DNA of 64,000 nt from assembly GCA_019426215.1 (NCBI GenBank), contig CM033405.1, forward strand, positions 2,271,001-2,335,000, given 5' to 3'. The notes under the pieces were generated by a model. The model saw only the letters and a program-made list of their open reading frames with translations, did no database searches and was not told the DNA's origin. Shown piece after piece: positions 48,113 to 60,440 of the stretch (the stretch's first letter is position 1; each line of letters begins with the position of its first letter). The stretch comes from Buddleja alternifolia (lineage: Eukaryota > Streptophyta > Magnoliopsida > Lamiales > Scrophulariaceae). The translations under genes were made by a program, and so were the position numbers.

Positions 48113-50281
48113 TTAAATGGCCGGAGGAGCAACTCCTGCCATTGCATTGTGCTTCTTGACCATGGCAGCATGTTTTTGACCAGCAAGGTGATAGTTAAAC
48201 ACAGTCTCACTATTGCAAACCACATTACAAACGGCGCATGCACGAACACCATCAGAAGTCGCTCCTTCTTCCATAATTTTTCTTCTCTTCGTCTCTAAAT
48301 CCTCTGTACTTACAGTGGCTGACTTCTTTCGTGTTTTTTGTGCCTTAGACTTTTTGCGCTTTTCGGGATTCGGTTCTGGCCCAATGATGGGTTTATCGAT
48401 TGGAGCTGGAGTGGCTACAGGGGCAGGTGTGGCTGCTTTTATTAATTTATCGAGATTTTTCTTATGCTTCTTTCCCAGTTTATGTTGATCAAGAACTTCT
48501 TGGGTGTTACAAGCTAGCTTGCAAACTTCACACCATACAGATTGTACAATTTTCGGCTTTTTGGGCACCTTTTTAATGGGCGCCCTTTTGGTGGGCGCTT
48601 TTCTCCGAATACCACTCCTTTGAGTCTGAATTGGTGGATTGTGTACCGTTACACCCTACAGACAGAAAAGGAACAAATTAGAGAGAGAGGTTTGTACATT
48701 AGCACCCCCAAGGAGGAACTTGATCACTAATAATTCTTCAAAAAGAAAAGCAACAAAATGAGAAATGGAACGAAAGCAATACTCTCCCTGACACTTCACT
48801 CCCACTGATTGTTGTAATGAACCCTAAGTAAGTTAGAGGTACAAGGGTGATTGCCTTATGTACATATACAGCAATATCTTCAACAGATGTGCCTATCGAC
48901 TAAATCTTAGTCAATTGTAAATATCGGCTATGATATATACAATGTTATTATATCACTTTGCCCCATATTTTACATATTCTTTCAGAGATGCAAATATTTT
49001 TAATCTTTTTCTCCCTGACATCAAATTAATTGCACATGTTTTGAGCATTTTAATCTTGCAGTCTAAATTCATCACACCTTAATATCTAAAACGCATTTTG
49101 GCTTCTTAATTATCTGAAACTTGGCATACAGTTGCATAACAAAAACCAAATCCAAAAAGAGTATCAAAACAAGAAACGTTAACTGACAATACACCAACAA
49201 AAAAATTGGTATTTTATCAGCACTGAGCTATCAATTGATCAGACCACTTTTCAATGAATCCAAGTGGAGAACAATCTCAGAAACTAGATAATCAGATATG
49301 ACGAATCTCCGCACTTATTTATGCAGAATTAGGGCAAGGTATGATGATTTTAGCTTCATGTGGCTTCTTAAGCAGAATTAAATCAACACCATAATTTCTC
49401 CAGGTCCCGAGTTCTGATTCTTATCTCAACAGAACGATTTCAGCAATGCATCATTAAATCAAGGTCCAATCTCTAATATATTGAAAAGCCACTCTTATCT
49501 AGATCTCTTTAGTTAGAATACTTAAACTCATTGAAACAGAAAATGCACTCAATAATTGATGTGTATGTAACTACTATCCCACATCAAATGGAAACAAGGA
49601 TCTTGAGAGGCTTATATGTCCCAAGCTCCCCTTTTCTTCCTTTTAAGGACAAAGACAATACCTCGTGCAAGAGCGTCCGGTGTACAAAAAGGCAAGTGAA
49701 TGACAGACATATTGATCCTTATTCACACTTCACATAACCAGCTAGGTAGTCCAATTTATCTATAATAGAGCAATCTTGAACTTTAGAAAAAAGAAACCTT
49801 CAATAAATTCTGACAAAACCCTAAACATTTCCAATTTGCATAGCAAAATTGCTAAACTTCTATTGCATAAAAAAAAAAACCTAATAATAATAATAATAAT
49901 AACACATACAGCAGCATAAGGAGCGGCTCCGTATTGACTGATAGCAGCTGCCCAGCTGGCATTCGGGTCCTGATAATAAGACGCCGTAACAGCATCAACG
50001 CTTTGCTGAGCCTCAAAGCTGATTGGCTGCTGCGTGTACGCCACCGCCGGCGGCGGTACATACGGCGGGTCAACTCCCGGCGGCAGCGGCTGAGGAGGAA
50101 TTAGGGCATTATTGGGATCAACGCCGGCGTAATGCACTGGTTTGTATGGATCGGAATTGAAGTTTTGAGGGTAATAATTGGGGTAATTAGGGTTGTATAT
50201 AGGGGCTTGAAATTGGACTGAATTGGGATTAGGAATAGGGTTAGGGTTCTGCTGCATTTCAGCCCATTTTGTGTGATCCAT
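48113..50281 (-). CDS. U1-type C2H2 zinc-finger protein
   Basis: Two coding exons (49910-50281 and 48113-48655) encode 304 residues. The start MDHTKWAEMQQ was chosen for its good context (ACAATGG); another ATG 63 bases upstream is in frame. The N-terminal half is rich in Pro, Asn, Tyr and Gln (NPNPIPNPNS, IPPQPLPPGVDPP) and probably disordered. The second exon has a basic stretch (RRKAPTKRAPIKK), then two widely spaced zinc fingers, WCEVCKLACNTQEVLDQHKL...H and CAVCNVVCNSETVFNYHLAG..H, of the zf-met/U1 type that usually bind RNA or double-stranded RNA. A Lys-rich linker (EKRKKSKAQKTRKKS) is likely a nuclear signal. The precise function is unknown. Confidence 0.88.
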
Positions 50282-50945
50282 TGTCGCCGGCGATTGCTGT
50301 TTACAGCATCGTTTTGGAGAGATTTTGGGGAATTTTTTTGTCAATTTTTTTTAATTGTTTTGATTATTTAATTGGAGATTTTAACAAAGTAATTGTGTTC
50401 TTGTCGAAATTGCTAAATTACGAATAAGTACTGCATTGTAAAGGAAAAGACGAAAAAGGGGAGATGAGAAATAAATGCTAAATACAACCAACAATTCTTT
50501 ATTTATTTGTTAATAGAATTGATTGATCCAAATTTAACAAATCGAATCGAGTCGAATAAATCTTTATTCAAGTTTGTTTGAATTACTATCGAGCTTCAAA
50601 ATTTGTGATTGAGTATAATTTATTTGTTAATCGAGTCGTGCTCGAGTAATTTTTATTTTTTAGCACATATTTATCCTTTTTTTTAATGGCTGAGTTTCAA
50701 ACTTATCAAATACATAAAAAGTTGTTCAAGACTAATTTCCTAGCGAAATAGAGGACACCTGCTCGAATAGCAAATTTGATTGGATATGTTAACGAATTGA
50801 GCTCAAATGAATTTTTAGGAACGATCTCTAGTGTGTCGAATAGCTTGGTTTGTCTGTCTGCTTTAAATTTACCCAATTATGAAATAAATTCAATTTTTAA
50901 AATTTTCATCAATTGACGTTGAGAAAGCTCCACATATAAAAAGTT
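50282..50945. other. Zinc-finger gene upstream region
   Basis: AT-rich sequence. Several TCGAGTC/GAGTCG-type motifs (about 50546-50650) suggest old repeat sequence. No gene is seen. Confidence 0.4.
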
Positions 50946-51847
50946 ATCTAATAAATTTGTTTATTTATATAAAGATTTAGATGTAATTCTCAAATGTCTC
51001 ATACTCTCATGTCTTGTACAAATTCAAATTTCATCTGTCGACATGGAATTGATAAGCTAGCAAGAAATTACGAAAGTATGTACTTAAATTACTAAAGTTA
51101 AAAATTAGACTATTCTAAGTTTTAAAGTTACATATTAACCCTCACTACAGTTTTGTCACGAAAACATAGATTGTGTTTGTTTCTATTTTGTCACGAAAAA
51201 ACATAGGTTGTGTTTGTTTCTATTCTGGAGGATTTTTTTTGTGAAAATTTTAGTGAAAAATTTTATTAGGAGTTGTGTATTTTGATAAAAATGTGTTTGA
51301 TTTTATTTTCAGAAGAGACAAAAATTATTGATTTTATTTTCAGAAGAAAAAAATTTACTGTAGCAGTCAAATCATGTAAGTTTTTGTCTGAAAAGTTGTG
51401 TTTATAATTAGTTAATGATTTAAAAATATAATATAATATAAGTTTTAAATGATTGTAATATTATGGTTATATATATATATATATATAGGGTATGGATCAA
51501 ATACATCTCATTACATTTGATAAGATATAAAATCCAATCTACACCATTGATACCGTTTGATCCCAAGGTCCGAATTTAACTCCATTTTTCAAATTGTATA
51601 ATTTTTTTTAATGATGACAGGAGCATTTTAGTCAATGAACGTAACAAACTCACGCAAATATCATGCAGGATCTAAATCAAATCTCACTTATTGCGCCATA
51701 ACAGATTCTTTTCTCCAATTCATTTTTTATTTCCAATTACAATTCGATCAGTTCACAAAACGTAACAATTTGATTCACAGAATGTAAAATATTTACATTA
51801 TTCATCATCAAACTCAATTAATCATCAAGCTCGATTCATCATCATTG

Positions 51848-51949
51848 TCAATTACTTTGTTCGACATTAAGAGGCTCTTCAGTGTGTGCAGGCACAATCC
51901 GTAACCTATCAGCTGAAACAGGTGCTGATGTCTCTTCTTCAGCAACTGC
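51848..51949 (-). pseudogene. Possible captured 3' exon in the TIR transposon
   Basis: The minus strand has a TGCAG acceptor-like site, then an open frame VAEEETSAPVSADRLRIVPA, HTEEPLNVEQSN and a stop. It is not AT-biased like its surroundings and reads like a protein C-terminus. The family is not recognised; capture of host sequence by the transposon is inference. Confidence 0.35.
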
Positions 51950-52765
51950 ATTATACAGTAGATAATTACCATTATTCAGTGTGGATTAACACATTATACA
52001 GTGACAACTAAGATATTATACACTAAATATAATCTTATTATACACTAACTAATTGTATTATACAACGTGGGTTAACACATCATACAGTTGTCATAAAAGA
52101 ACATTTCATTGTTACTTAAGTTTTTATACAACAAATATTAGTGTATTATACACTAAAAACTCAGTATACAGTAGCTTGTAAATCACAAATACATATAATC
52201 ATCATCAATCCCTATTTGAATCCACTATACAATAGCTAAGAAAACAAAATACAGTACATGAGTGGTGATATACAATGTAGTATTATTGACATCACAATTA
52301 GTGATTTTAAACCATCATACAGTAGCTTATAAACCATTATACAATAAATACAACGGTGATATACAGTGTGTGATTAGTGACATACAATTAGTGATTTCAA
52401 ACAATTACACAATATCTTATAAACAACTATTCAGTATATTATAACACATTATACAGTATCTTATAACCCATTATACAGTGTGTGTTTATACATCATACAG
52501 TTACAATCTTATAAACCATAATACATTATCTTATAACCCAGTATACAGTATCATATAAACCAATATACAGTATCATATAACCCATTATACAGTGAATACA
52601 ATAGCTAATAAACATTATACAATAGCTAATTAATCCATTATACAATAGCTAATAAACAAATATACAGTAAATACAACGGTGATATACAGTGTGTGATTAG
52701 TGATATACAATTAGTGACTTCAAACCATTATACAGTATCTTATAATCAATTATACAGTGTGTGTG
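51950..52765 (+). repeat. Degenerate TATACAGT-rich array
   Basis: ATACAGT occurs about 17 times on the plus strand in ~820 bp, with many variants (ATACAAT, ATACACT), often in phrases such as ACCCATTATACAGT and ATCTTATAAACC. A longer unit (AATACAACGGTGATATACAG and on to TTAGTGA) occurs twice, near 52347 and 52669. Confidence 0.9.
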
Positions 52766-54402
52766 TGTATTGCTTCTATAATTGGTTATCTATCATTCTG
52801 GGAGCATTTTTTTGTGTTGAGAATCGACTGATTGGAATGCGTTTTGTGGTGATAATCGAGGAATTATAAGTTTAATATGCTTCTATAATTTGATTGAGTT
52901 AATTTTGGCAACAAGTTGTGAGATTGTAGGGGAGATTTTGTGCGTTTCAATTCGAGAGATTTTAGGGAGATTTTGTGCCCTTTTTTTCTGGGTATGTAGA
53001 TACTATATAATGATGTCATTTGACTATTATACCCCTGATCCAATTGAAATCAATTTTTCCACCTGTTTTTTGCTTCCTTTTTGGACGGTTAGATTTAATG
53101 GATTCAATAGTGTAGATTGAGTCTTATATCTTATCTAATATAGGGTATATATTTGGATCTTGATATATATATTGTAGTTGATGTAATTAGTACACCCTAA
53201 AGTAGACACAAATAGGAAGACAATAGCTGGCAAATTATTTGACTAAAAAGATATTTTTTGGTCAAAAAAAATTAAAGCAAACAAGTTTTGGCTAAAAAAT
53301 TTCGCCAAAATATATTTGAAAACAGAAACAAACACAGTCATAAATTTCCAAGAAAAGAGATTTTAAGAAAGTTTATAATTATTGTTCACGATTCCAGCAA
53401 AAATCGTTAAGAAGACTAATACAAAAAGAATTTTATGACATCATTGAATTTGTTAGTTAATTTGGCTGTGAGTTTTACTTCTTCCTTTTTAATGAATAAA
53501 TGGAGGCATGAGCTACCAATGTAGCAATCTTTTATGAACGTAACAAATGAAAAGTTCTTATAGTAAAGAGTTTTTGGATTGAGCTATGTATATTGTTCAC
53601 TACGTGAGTTTGCCACTTCAACCACAATATAACAATGGCATGAATCATTCACCAAGGCACTCAATCAAATTTGTTACTTCAAATCAGTTGGTTTCCAAGA
53701 GTGCCGAGATTTGAGAAATGACCATGTTTAATTGGAAAAATTTATGCTAGACCGAGTTCAATGATCCTAGTGCTTATATCTCTCACGCAGTGAAGTGTAA
53801 TGTGTGTGATTCCTACACACATTTGTGTGAGAGAGATAGACACAGAATTCACATTTAGACCATTAGACTCGATTTAGCATAGAATTACCCTGTTTAGTTT
53901 GGGTATGAGTGACAAAACTAGTGGTCTTACTCATCTTTTTTAACAGCTCACAATTTTCCTCTTAAAGCCCAATAATATGACGATCAATTATGCATGGGCA
54001 ATTACGGAGTTGTGGGCCGAAGTAGTTTGGGCCTGATGATGGGCTCTTTGGTCCATAGTTAGTTAATGAAAAAAGCCCAATGAGGATGGTAAAGCCTTGA
54101 TAGGTTAGTGGTGCACACGGAGTCAAATCACAATGACCCGCTAAACATCAGCTTAATTTGAGCTCGAGCTCCTAAGATCGACCGCTATTGATTGTGTTCA
54201 TGATAAATTGATAACATGAACTATAATAATATATGTAAATAATACACATTCTGAAATCGAGTTGCGAACAAGAACACAAACTCGAGCTATTTTATTGTCT
54301 ACCAAGCTCAAGATCGGGCCTATAGAAAATTGCTCGTTTGCCAACACCCATTGGCACAGTTGGTGAGGAACGAGTAACTTCCTGTTAAAAGGTTGTGTGT
54401 TT

Positions 54403-54441
54403 GCGTTTGGCATGATCCATTGGCACAGTTGGTGAGGAACG
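54403..54441 (+). other. Filler DNA at the duplication/LINE junction
   Basis: CGTTTGGCATGATCC (54403-54417) copies a LINE segment found at 55180-55194, and ATTGGCACAGTTGGTGAGGA with its next four bases (54418-54441) copies the SINE head at 54350-54373. Such patchwork is typical of template-switching repair. Confidence 0.8.
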
Positions 54442-56490
54442 ATGATTTATTGTCAGGCGACGGAGGGGGCGATGGGATGTTTGAAAAATCTGTTTGATAG
54501 GTACGCTAGGGCCTCAGGTCAGGAAATTAATCTACAGAAATCCACGGTGGTATTTAGCAAAAATACACCTGAAAGGGATAGGGAAGGACTGGCGCAAATT
54601 TTGGGTGTTCAGCTAGCTGATAAGCATGATAATTATCTCGGTTTGCCAGCCGTCGTAGGAAAGTCTCGAAAAGAAGTGTTTGATGCAATAAGGGACCGTA
54701 TTAACACCCGGTTGGATGGATGGAGTTCGAAATTTTTATCTCAGGCCGGGAAGGAGATTCTACGAAAAGCAGTTATCCAATCAATGCCTACGTACACTAT
54801 GAGCTATTTCAATCTTCCGGATTCTCATATCCGAGAAATTGAATCAGCAATGACTAACTTTTGGTGGAACAACCGCGAGGTGAAAAAGTTACATTGGTTG
54901 GCATGGACAAAGTTGTGAGACTCTAAAGATGTGGGAAGGATCAAATTTCGTGCCCTGAAAGATTTTAACTTAGCTATGTTAGCTAAGCAGGGATGGAGAA
55001 TTATTCAAAACCCAATTTGTCTATTGAGTCTACTGTTAAGAGCTCGATATTTTCTTGAGACCAATTTCTTTGGAGCAGCCGAGGGATCCAATGCTTCGTA
55101 TACATGGAAGAGCATACTGGCAGCTATGCAGATTCTTAGGTGAGGGTGTCGATGGAGAGTAGGGACGGGAGAGGGGATTCGCGTTTGGCATGATCCGTGG
55201 CTGCCGAGACCGAGGGACTTTAAAATTCAGACTAGGGAGTGGAACTTGTCGGATGAAACTCGAGTGTGAGACTTGATTGACGAGGAGACGGGGTAGTGGA
55301 ATGTATAAATGCTAGAGGAAATTTTTTGGTGGATCGACGTGGAGAGCATCTTATCGATTCCCTTAGGCTCTCGCAGTAATTCGGACAAGAAGGTTTGGCA
55401 TTGCACGAAGAACGGAAATTTCTCGATTCGGAGTGCTTATCATGTGGCACAGGAGATGGCAGCGTTGGGAAAGGGATCACCATCCGGTTCTAAGGAGAGA
55501 GTGGGGGACCGGTCTTGGAAGTTTATATGACATGCTAGAATGGCCCCTAAAATTAGGGTATCTGCTGGAGAGCTTGCAAGTTAGCCATTCCAACAACAAG
55601 GAACGTGCGATGAAGGCGGATTCGAGTGGATGCAACTTGCCCTTTCTGTGGATCATATGAGGAGGATACTAAACATGCTTTGCTTACCTGCTATTTTGTT
55701 AGGTTAGTATGGGCTCTATCTAATCTTCCATGGCACATAATTTCGTTTTGGAGTTCTGATGAAGAGAGTTGGTTTAGACATTGTTATGCTAAATTGGAAA
55801 GAGAAGAGTATCACTTGTTTATCACCATTTGTTGGCTGTTGTGGAATAATCGTAACTCATCCATCATGGATAAGCTCACAACAGTGCCGGACATTCTTGT
55901 GGCCAAGGCGAGGGATTTCCGTATTATGTACAGGGAGGCGGTTGAGGAGTGCCCCTCATTGACACGAGCCGAGTCGGTTGATCGCTGGATCCCACCGACG
56001 GGAGAGGTTATCAAAGTGAACTTCGACGGGTCTGTTTTTACGGATCAGGGGGCGCTAGGAACCGGATGCATTGGAAGGGATGCGTCGGGATCATGTTTGG
56101 CTTGGAGACAACATCAGTTTAGATTTGGGGGCGGACCCATAGGTGGCGGAGGCTCTAGCGGCAAGGGAGGCAATGCGCATGGCTAGGAGGAAAGGTTGGC
56201 GACAAATTCAAGTTGAAGGAGACTGTCTCTCTTTAATTAACAAGCTTCGGGCAAAAAGTCGGGATTTATCCTTGTTAGGCTCTATTATTAGTGACATTTT
56301 AGATTTTATTCCGTTTTTCGACTTTGTTTCCTTTGGTTTTGTCAATCGCTCGGGGAATGCCCCTGCTCACCTGTTAGCTCGCTCTGCGACTAAGGAACTT
56401 GATGGGGAATTAGTTTTACCTCCTCAAGTTTCGAGTGCTGTTTTAGCTGATTCTTAATAAATTTGATATAGTTTCTTTTCAAAAAAAAAA
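54442..56490 (+). mobile_element. 5'-truncated L1-type LINE with RNase H
   Basis: It keeps the RT 3' part (ASGQEINLQKSTVVFSKNTP, LGLPAVVGKSRKEVFDAIRD), the zf-RVT zinc region (CPFCGSYEEDTKHALLTCYF) and a C-terminal plant-type RNase H (VKVNFDGS-like IKVNFDGSVFTDQGALGTG, EALAAREAMRMA, NRSGNAPAHLLAR). Stops (54916, 55141, 55268, 55294, 55528) and frame changes show decay. It ends with an A run at 56481-56490. The endonuclease and ORF1 are missing. Confidence 0.9.
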
Positions 56491-56495
56491 ATATA

Positions 56496-58183
56496 ATCTA
56501 ATAAATTTGTTTATTTATATAAAGGTTTAGATGTAATTATCAAACATCTCATACTCTCATGTCCTGTACAAATTCAAATTTCATCCTTCGACATGGAATT
56601 GATAAGCTAGCAAGAAATTACGAAAGTATGTACTTAAATAACTAAAGTTAAAAATTAGACTGTTCTAAGTTTTAAAGTTACATGTTAACCCTCACTGCAA
56701 TGTTGTCAGGAAATACATAGGCCGTGTTTATTTCTATTTTGGGGGTTCTTTTTGGTGAAAAAGTTTATTCGGAGTTGTGTATTTTGATAAAAATGTGTTT
56801 GATTTTATTTTCAGAAAAGACAAAAGTTACTGTAGCAGTCTAATCATGTAAGTTTTTGTCTGAAAAGTTGTGTTTATAATTAGTTAATGATTGAAAAATA
56901 TAATATAATATAAGTTTTAAATGATTGTAATATTATGATTATATATATATATATATATATATTGTAGTTGATGTAATTAATAGGCACCCTAAAGTAGACA
57001 CAAATAGGAAGACAATAGCTGACAAATTATTTGACCAAAAGAGTCTTTTTTGGTCAAAAAAAATATACAACAAACAAGTTTTGGCCAAAATTTGTTTGAA
57101 AATAGAAACAAACACGATCATAAATTTCCAAGAAGAGAGTTTTTAAGAAAGTTTATAATTATTGTTCACGACTCCAGCAAAAATCGTTAAGAAGACTAAT
57201 ACAAAAAGAATTTTATGACATCATTGAATTTGTTAGTTAATTTGGCTGTGAGTTTTACTTCTTCCTTTTTAATGAATAAATGGAGGCATGAGCTACCAAT
57301 GTAGCCATCTTTTATGAACGTAACAAATGAAAAGTTCTTATAGTAAAGAGTGTTTGAATTGAGCTATGTATATTGTTCACTACGTGAGTTTGCCACTTCA
57401 ACCACAATATAACAATGGCATGAATCATTCACCAATGCACGTAATCAAATTTATTACTTCAAATCAATTCGTTTCCAAGAGTGCCGAGACTTGAGAAATG
57501 ACCATGTTTAATTGGAAAAAATTATGATAGATCGAGTTCAATGATCCTAGTGCTTATATCTCACGCAATGAAGTGTAATGTGTGTGATTCCTACACACAT
57601 TTGTGTGAGAGAGATAGACACAGAATTCACATTTAGACCATTAGACTCGATTTAGCATAGAATTACCCTGTTTAGTTTGGGTATGAGTGGCAAAACTAGT
57701 GGTCTTACTCATCTTTTTTAACAGCTCACAATTTTCCTCTTAAAGCCCAATAATAAGACGATCAATTATGCATGGGCAATTATGGAGTTGTGGGCCGAAG
57801 TAGTTTGGGCCTGATGATGGGCTCTTTGGTCCATAGTTAGTTAATGAAAAAAGCCCAATGAGGATGGTAAAGCCTTGATAGGTTAGTGGTGCACACGGAG
57901 TCAAATCACAATGACCCGCTAAACATCAGCTTAATTTGAGCTCGAGCTCGAGCTCCTAAGCTCGACCACTATTGATTGTGTTCATGATAAATTGATAACA
58001 TGAACTATAATAATATATGTAAATAATACACATCCTGAAATCGAGTTGCGAAAAAGAACACAAACTCGAGCTATTTTATTGTCTACCAAGCTCAAGATCG
58101 GGCCTATAGAAAATTGCTCGTTTGCCAACACCCATTGGCACAGTTGGTGAGGAACGAGTAACTTCCTGTTAAAAGGTTGTGTG
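56496..58183 (+). repeat. Segmental duplication, unit 2 (uninterrupted)
   Basis: This second copy of unit 1 lacks the TIR transposon. It begins just after the LINE A-tail and continues through a complete SINE at its right end. It contains the empty MITE (56723-57116). Confidence 0.92.
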
Positions 58184-58310
58184 TTTGATTCCCTCTGTGG
58201 ATGTGAGGACATTGATGGGTAATCTGTAAGTATCATTGTAAGTGTCATTTGATCCGAAATACATGCCCTGAGCCGTGGTAGTGAACCAAAACCAACCCTA
58301 CTCAAACATT
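58127..58310 (+). mobile_element. tRNA-derived SINE, third family
   Basis: The tRNA-like head has box A-like TGGCACAGTTGGTGAGGAA and box B-like GTGTTTGATTCCC, followed by a ~120-bp body. The T-rich sequence after it is not a clear tail and no target duplication is evident. Its head is present again at 54345-54402 and in the junction filler. Confidence 0.65.
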
Positions 58311-60440
58311 GATTACTTTTTTCTTCATTTTTTTTTTTGTTTGGTTGTTGAAAAATAATTGGACTTCATAAATTAATAAGGGGTCCAATAGAGACGTTCG
58401 GGTTCCACAGACAATGAAATCTTGATCTTTCCTTTGAACATGTTTGATGACTGGAGGTGAAAAATCCAATTTGAGTTGTCAACATTCAAATTCAATAGCC
58501 AGCAATCTTCTTCTTGTTTTTAGTCGTAAAAAGGTTGCTGAAACTGGCAGTGACCATTCCATCACAGTGAACCTATTCATCAGAAAATGTTTTTCTTTTT
58601 TATGAATATATAGTCCAATTTGGCCACTGCAATTACATAGATACCCAAAAATCAAGACATACTACCTGTTGTATCAAGTATTATAAATTTATCACCACAA
58701 GCACATAATCACGTTCACATAAAATGACGAGTTCATATAAACGACGAGTTCATATAAACAATCAAGGCTCGAATGTGAATTACATAAAAGATTGGGTAAT
58801 ACTTAGTGGCTCCTGAGAGTTGGACTTCCGGGATGATCTCTACCATTACATATTCACATGTATATGTGATGGTGGACCCCCTACATGTATATCTCGCGAG
58901 CTACTAAGTATTACCCAGAAGATTCTTCTGTCATTATAACACATTTAGGTGAAAATAGACAGATAGAGAATACACTCTCGAACCATTGGATTCGATCTAA
59001 CATAAAATTACCTTAGAATGTTCCGCGTAACTGCCAACATTATTTTTAATAGGTTGTTGTTATATTACATTATTACTTAGTTTTTGAAAAATAGTGGCAA
59101 GTGTCTTCAATAAGTATATGTCACCAAGTATAGCATCTAACAAACCTGTCAATAAGGTCACGATCAAATTGTGTTAACAATGTCACTGAAATTCTTAAAT
59201 CACCGAGCTAACTTTCTATATTATTTTCAAAACTTATGATGCACGGACACTCCGAATCGATATGTGCAATGTCGGATACGTGTCGGACACAATCACGGTT
59301 CGAACACGTGTCCCACATGGCAAAAAACACGTCTGAAGTAAAAAAATATAAAAAAATAAACTTGGGCACGCGACAGACACAACTCAGACACGTTTAGGAC
59401 ACGCCAACGCCTATTTTTCATATTTGAATGAAATGAAAGAAAGTTGAATTTCACTCTTTTGACTTTTCTCTCACTCTCTCACATTATAGATTCATCTCCC
59501 AACTTAAGACCTCTTCTCTTTCTCGCAAAGCTTTTAATCTCTCTCAAATCCTTATACCACCACCATCAAATAACCGCATCCCACTGGAAAAGAGAACACA
59601 CCGCCACATCTGGCCACTGAAGAAAGCCAGCAACCCAGCCGCCTTCTCTGGGCTCCCAAACTTTTACCCAATTCCCCAATTTAAAACCCTAGATGTGAAA
59701 TTTTAATTAGGCTATTTAATCTTTTATTTCTACAATACTATTGTTTTTCTTTCTTCTTTTGTATAAAATTGAAGTGTTTTGGTCTTGGGGGCAACTAATT
59801 CTTAATTTGATATAGATTTCTAGTCTATTTTCCCACCACCATCAAACAATCGCATCCCCACCGAAAAAGAGAACACGCCGCCATACATATCTAGCCACTG
59901 AAGAAAGCCACCGGCCACCTTCTCTGGGCTCCCAAAATTGTATCCAATTCTCTAATTTAAAATTCTAGTTGTGAAATTTTAATTAGGCTATTTAATCCTT
60001 TATTTTGTGTAATTCTTTCTTCTTTTGAATAAAATTGAAGTGCTTTGGCCCTGGGGCCAACTAATTCTTAATTTGATATAGATTTCTAGTCTATTTTCTA
60101 ACTTGCGAAAGATAAAAGAATTTGTCCAATGTGAAAGATCATGTATTTTTTGTTTGGATTTAAGACATGCTTATTTTTATTGTTAAGACAACAACATTAC
60201 ACTAAACAAAAGAACGAATCCGAAGAAGAAATATAATAATAATAGATAATAGTAATCTCATCAATACAATATAAGAGCAAGAGGGGACATAAAGCTTTCT
60301 AACCCAGATAGCAACACTCCATAATCCTCTATAACTAGAAAGTGAAATGAGAAACAATATCAGAAACTTGACCCCAATTTTTCAAAAAAAAAGTATATAG
60401 TAAAAGAATAGACCTGCCCAGAACTATTCCTTAAACGCGG
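58311..60440. other. Intergenic region upstream of the duplication, downstream of UGD
   Basis: It contains a tandem duplication (59557-60098) and a GC-richer stretch at 59240-59410 with repeated GGACACG/CGTGTC motifs, probably old transposon sequence. The UGD 3' UTR lies near 60200-60440. No other gene is seen. Confidence 0.45.
59557..60098. repeat. Tandem duplication of about 270 bp
   Basis: The segment 59557-59832 (CCACCACCATCAAATAACCG onward) is repeated at 59833-60098 with about 10-15% divergence and small indels. Confidence 0.9.

Larger units (their letters stand above)
51488..53162. mobile_element. Non-autonomous TIR transposon with TATACAGT array
   Basis: It is absent from the sister duplication, so its limits are defined by the empty site (an AT tract at 56940-56961). 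The ends share an inverted, diverged ~60-bp repeat: GATAAGATATAAAATCCAATC at the left corresponds to GATAAGATATAAGACTCAATC inverted at the right. Insertion into an AT tract hides the duplication length; a Mutator-like assignment is a guess. It carries no transposase. It contains a possible captured exon (51848-51949) and a repeat array (51950-52765). Confidence 0.8.
50946..54402 (+). repeat. Segmental duplication, unit 1 (interrupted by a transposon)
   Basis: It matches 56496-58183 at high identity on both sides of an inserted element (51488-53162). Shared stretches run from ATCTAATAAATTTG to GGTTGTGTGTTTG. Within the unit lies a MITE (51209-53336, ends TGTGTTTGTTTCTATT and inverted) that hosts the insertion. 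The first half of a SINE ends unit 1. Confidence 0.92.

Noticed and set aside
51950..52765. CRISPR-like array
   Set aside because: Repeat units are short, degenerate and irregularly spaced, in a plant nuclear transposon.
55232..55483. Minus-strand frame across the LINE
   Set aside because: It is the reverse of the LINE coding strand and has no family match.
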